Positions 6,830 through 9,237 of a stretch of DNA of 9,237 nucleotides are shown here, piece after piece. Made by a program: the position numbers and the translations under genes. The stretch lies in NCBI GenBank assembly GCA_025999115.1, contig BNWW01000067.1, forward strand, positions 1 through 9,237. Direction: 5' to 3'. The notes beneath the pieces were generated by a model that saw only the letters and a program-made list of their open reading frames with translations, was not told the DNA's origin and ran no database searches. How positions within the stretch are numbered: the first letter of the stretch is position 1; each line of letters begins with the position of its first letter. The stretch is from Bacteroidia bacterium. GTDB lineage: Bacteria; Bacteroidota; Bacteroidia; Bacteroidales; Azobacteroidaceae.

Positions 6830-7241
6830 ATCGGAAATAGTTATCAATGTACCGCCTGAAAAGGTTTGGGCTGTGTTGACGGATTTTGGAAAATATCCGG
6901 AATGGAATCCGTTTATTACTTCTCTGAAAGGCGAAGTGGAAGTCGGAAACAAAATAGAAATTCGGATTGAGCCGCCCGAAGGTACAGGTATGACGTTCAA
7001 ACCCAAAGTGTTGGAAAAAATAGAAAACAAAAAACTTCGTTGGTTGGGCAGTGTGCTTTTCAAAGGGTTATTCGATGGCGAACACTGTTTTGAACTGATT
7101 GACAACGGCGACGGCACAACGACTTTCGTTCAAAGTGAAAAATTTCGGGGAATTTTGGTTTGGACGTTTGGAACGAAAAAAACCAAAAATGGTTTTGCAG
7201 CAATGAATTTGAAACTGAAAGAATTAGCAGAATCTGCGTAA
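6813..7241 (+). CDS. SRPBCC / START-like domain protein
   Basis: A 142-aa single-domain protein of the SRPBCC (polyketide cyclase/START-like) superfamily, a helix-grip fold that binds small hydrophobic ligands. Seen in order: the first strand IKSEIVINVPPEKVWAVLTD (5-24), FGKYPEWNPF with the characteristic WNPF, the strand GEVEVGNKIEIRI, then LRWLGSVLFKGLFDGEHCFE (75-94), the D-G-T-T turn and FVQSEKFRGIL, and the final helix NGFAAMNLKLKELAES. The segment WTFGTKKTK (117-125) before the last helix is shorter than I expect, so a small deletion is possible. The last codons (ESA) and TAA come from the interspersed repeat. Ligand and role are unknown; no secretion signal is present. Confidence 0.82.
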   Translation: MAKEIKSEIVINVPPEKVWAVLTDFGKYPEWNPFITSLKGEVEVGNKIEIRIEPPEGTGMTFKPKVLEKIENKKLRWLGSVLFKGLFDGEHCFELIDNGDGTTTFVQSEKFRGILVWTFGTKKTKNGFAAMNLKLKELAESA

Positions 7242-7269
7242 ATCCCTTAAATCTGCGTTATCTGCGTGC
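7231..7269 (+). repeat. Interspersed 'TCTGCGT' repeat, copy 3 (fullest)
   Basis: AATCTGCGTAAATCCCTTAA followed by ATCTGCGTTATCTGCGTGC is the most complete copy in the window. From memory this is a very common intergenic repeat of Bacteroidota. It contains the stop codon of the SRPBCC gene at 7239-7241 and its other frame encodes NLRYLRAKK, a string seen in spurious predicted proteins. Confidence 0.85.
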
Positions 7270-7309
7270 AAAAAAATATAACCGCCCACAAGGGCAAAAA
7301 AATAGAAAA

Positions 7310-7696
7310 ATGAATATAAAAAAATGGTGGAAATACAGCGGAATTTTGTTGATTATAACGGCAATTCTGCACACACTCATAGCATTGGTTACAATATGGA
7401 AAAACGGCATTTTTGCGGAAATTGTTCGCAATGGCGTTTTTAATTCTATTGGCGCCGACTTCAAACTTGGGATGGCATTTTGGTTTTTTGTTTGCGGTAT
7501 TGCACTTTGGATTCTTGGACAAGTTTTGCATTATTATATCCAACGCGAACAACAGCCTGCACCAAAGTTTTTGGGTTGGTTTTTGTTAATATTTAGTATT
7601 ATCGGGGTGTGTTTTGTTCCATTATCGGGCTTTTGGCTATTTATTCCGCAGGGGTTGATAATTTTAGTTGGACAAAAATCTGTGCAAATCCATTAA
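7310..7696 (+). CDS. DUF6463-like four-helix membrane protein
   Basis: A 128-aa protein that I recognise as DUF6463-like, function unknown. There are four hydrophobic segments: about 9-28 (YSGILLIITAILHTLIALVT), 52-72 (MAFWFFVCGIALWILGQVL), 86-104 (FLGWFLLIFSIIGVCFVPL) and 106-121 (SGFWLFIPQGLIILVG). Conserved-looking residues are HTL near 21, FW--CGI near 57-64, the LHYYI after helix 2 and PLSGFW-FIP before the last helix. I chose ATG 7310 because the frame upstream runs only through the interspersed repeat. The C-terminal KSVQIH and the TAA are encoded by the next repeat copy. It probably follows the SRPBCC gene in one transcript. Confidence 0.75.
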   Translation: MNIKKWWKYSGILLIITAILHTLIALVTIWKNGIFAEIVRNGVFNSIGADFKLGMAFWFFVCGIALWILGQVLHYYIQREQQPAPKFLGWFLLIFSIIGVCFVPLSGFWLFIPQGLIILVGQKSVQIH

Positions 7697-7706
7697 ATCT
7701 GCGTTA
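7677..7706 (+). repeat. Interspersed 'TCTGCGT' repeat, copy 4 (truncated)
   Basis: AATCTGTGCAAATCCATTAA followed by ATCTGCGTTA matches the first two thirds of copy 3 with a few changes and lacks the TCTGCGTGC end. It supplies the last residues and stop of the DUF6463-like gene. Confidence 0.8.
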
Positions 7707-7819
7707 TAAAAAATCAAACTTGCGCCAAAAAACAGGTAATTATTGTAAAAGGAAATAAAACAGAAATAGTTGAAATAAAAAGTAAAAAATAAAGGAGCCG
7801 CCGCCTCTTCACCTTTTGA

Positions 7820-9091
7820 TTATTTCACCCTTAGCGTAATAATGTGCTTGCTTTCATACCGGTAGCTGATGTCGAACCGGTATCTGTCGGCAATGGATTT
7901 TACGATGGACAAGCCCAAACCGGAAGACCGGTTATCGTCGGCGGTAGAGAAATAGCGGTCGAATATCTGCCGGTTACTGTTTTCGGGAGGTTCTCCGTCA
8001 TTGGCAATCGTAATGGAATCGGGGTTGAAGACGATACTTATTTCTCCGCCTTGCACGTTATATGAAATGGCGTTTTTCAGCAGATTGCTTGCCATGACAT
8101 AAGCCAAATCAACATTCATCCGGACTGTAACCTGCGCATTATTTACTGTCTGAAGTTTAATTTCCCGGTATTCGATAAGGTGGTTGAAATTATGAACCGT
8201 TTCGTCAAACACCGTATTCAAGTTCAGCTCGTTGTCCTCAAACTGTTTGTTTTTTATTTTCGCCAGCAGCAGCAAGCCGGAATTGAGCTTTTTCATGCGG
8301 TTGAGAATTTGCAGCGTTGTATTGATTTCTTCCAGTTGCCGGCGATTTAATGTTTTATCGTTCAACATCAGCTCCATCTTGTTGAGGGCAATGGCAAGCG
8401 GCGTTTGCAGCTCGTGAGACATGTTTTCGATGAAGTTTTTCTGATTGACGAAAGCCTGCATGTTTTCCTGCAAAAATTTCTCTACCACTTTGTTCAACTC
8501 CCTGTATTCGTCGATGCTTGTCGGTTCGAATGTGATCATTTTCGACTTGTCCATCTGAAAATCAGTCAGCGCGGCAAGCAGTTTCCTGAACGGTTTGCTG
8601 CTTTTATAAATAATTTTCTTTGCCAAAAAGACGAGCGCTAACGCCAAAACAATCCATAAACCTGCAAGCGTGTAAAGTATATTTTCTACCAAATCGTCGC
8701 TTTCGACGGTAGAGGTGAAGATTTTCAGCCGGTAGTATTTTTTATCCGATTCGCACCGGAAGGCGGTCGTGAGCATGCGTACTTCTTCCTTTTCCAGTTC
8801 GGAAGGGAAATAGACTGTTGTCGCCGAATAGGTTTCCTGAAAAGCGCGGGCGTCTTCGGCAGAAATTTCTTCTACAATAATGTTAAGCGGATTATATTTG
8901 ACCATGTCGGCAACAAAACCTTCGGTCGTGTTTGCCTTGATGATAAATTCCTGTTTCAGATTGTTCAGACCTTCGTCGATGCCATCGTAAATTTCGTTCA
9001 TCTGGAGGAAAAAGTACGCGACTGACCAAACGAACAATACCACAATAAACGTCGTTGATAATCGAAGGACTAAATGGTTGACAAGTTTCAT
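7820..9091 (-). CDS. Two-component sensor histidine kinase
   Basis: A 423-aa membrane kinase that autophosphorylates on histidine and should pass phosphate to a response regulator. Membrane helices at about 9-30 and 138-157 enclose a periplasmic sensor region of some 105 residues with no domain I recognise. A HAMP-like linker follows. The dimerisation/phosphoacceptor H-box is NFIENMSHELQTPLAIALNK with His226. The catalytic ATPase domain shows the N-box NLLKNAISYN (336-345), the G1 box IANDGEPP (362-369, Asp365), the F-box IFDRYF (376-381) and the G2 box SSGLGLSIV (389-397). All key residues are present, so it looks functional. It faces the other genes convergently. No regulator gene lies within the 146 nt upstream that are visible; its partner may lie beyond the window. 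Confidence 0.92.
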   Translation of the reverse strand: MKLVNHLVLRLSTTFIVVLFVWSVAYFFLQMNEIYDGIDEGLNNLKQEFIIKANTTEGFVADMVKYNPLNIIVEEISAEDARAFQETYSATTVYFPSELEKEEVRMLTTAFRCESDKKYYRLKIFTSTVESDDLVENILYTLAGLWIVLALALVFLAKKIIYKSSKPFRKLLAALTDFQMDKSKMITFEPTSIDEYRELNKVVEKFLQENMQAFVNQKNFIENMSHELQTPLAIALNKMELMLNDKTLNRRQLEEINTTLQILNRMKKLNSGLLLLAKIKNKQFEDNELNLNTVFDETVHNFNHLIEYREIKLQTVNNAQVTVRMNVDLAYVMASNLLKNAISYNVQGGEISIVFNPDSITIANDGEPPENSNRQIFDRYFSTADDNRSSGLGLSIVKSIADRYRFDISYRYESKHIITLRVK

Positions 9092-9237
9092 TTTTTTTAA
9101 ATTATGATTGATTAATGTTTCGCACTTCCCTTTAACTCATTGACAAATAGAAGATAAAGAGAAGTATTAAAATTCTATCTATTTGTGTATAAATCAATTA
9201 ACATTTCCATTTTCGTTATCCGGCCTCTTGGAGGCAG
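9092..9237 (-). other. Upstream region of the histidine kinase
   Basis: No coding sequence is convincing in these 146 nt. A 9-bp inverted repeat (ACAAATAGA 9143-9151 with TCTATTTGT 9178-9186) lies 52 nt upstream of the kinase start and might be an operator. A 5-bp stem (GCCTC 9223-9227, GAGGC 9231-9235) lies at the window edge. No clear -7 element TAnnTTTG was found on this strand. The last bases may belong to the 3' end of an upstream gene cut by the window. Confidence 0.35.

Overview
The window looks like an accessory region from a Bacteroidota genome, probably of the Bacteroidales type. Three things point there. The abiE promoter matches the Bacteroidota -33 TTTG / -7 TAnnTTTG pattern. Several intergenic spacers carry the 'AATCTGCGTAAATCC...TCTGCGTGC' repeat that I remember as widespread in this phylum. 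The protein families (LemA, DUF6463, DUF3781, a PEMT/ICMT-like methyltransferase) fit as well. No taxonomic marker gene is present, so this is inference.

Layout. Positions 1-632 hold no intact gene: there is a strongly structured inverted-repeat element (229-326), a startless coding remnant (308-469) and the abiE promoter/operator. Positions 633-2077 are an AbiEi/AbiEii toxin-antitoxin pair with a 4-nt overlap; the toxin seems to have lost its catalytic nucleotidyltransferase core through an in-frame deletion. The module is bracketed by a 14-bp direct repeat (295-308, 2081-2094). Next come a HEAT-like solenoid protein (2134-2844), a ten-repeat ankyrin protein (2883-3863) and a long palindrome (3867-3942). 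Two tandem paralogues resembling Imm11/DUF1629 immunity proteins follow (3985-4530, 4600-5217), with duplicated leaders and a perfect 39-bp direct repeat on both sides of the second copy. A LemA-family membrane protein is at 5257-5823.

From 5830 to 7706 there is a run of four small unrelated genes: a frameshifted membrane methyltransferase, DUF3781, an SRPBCC/START-like protein and DUF6463. Each is bordered by copies of one interspersed repeat. In three of them the last codons, and the stop or the bases right beside it, are supplied by the repeat. A sensor histidine kinase runs on the opposite strand (7820-9091); no response regulator is visible within the window.

Together this reads as an accessory strip of small, mostly single-gene modules on one strand, with sharp base-composition changes between neighbours (G+C 18/60 at 1681-1740, 33/60 at 3481-3540, 16/60 at 4141-4200, 35/60 at 5641-5700). 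The AbiE, HEAT, ankyrin and Imm11-like genes are consistent with a defence or orphan-immunity island, but no effector toxin, integrase or transposase is visible. The clearest new-looking signals are the deleted AbiEii, the promoter-overlapping palindrome in front of abiEi, the duplicated immunity unit, and the repeats that terminate reading frames.
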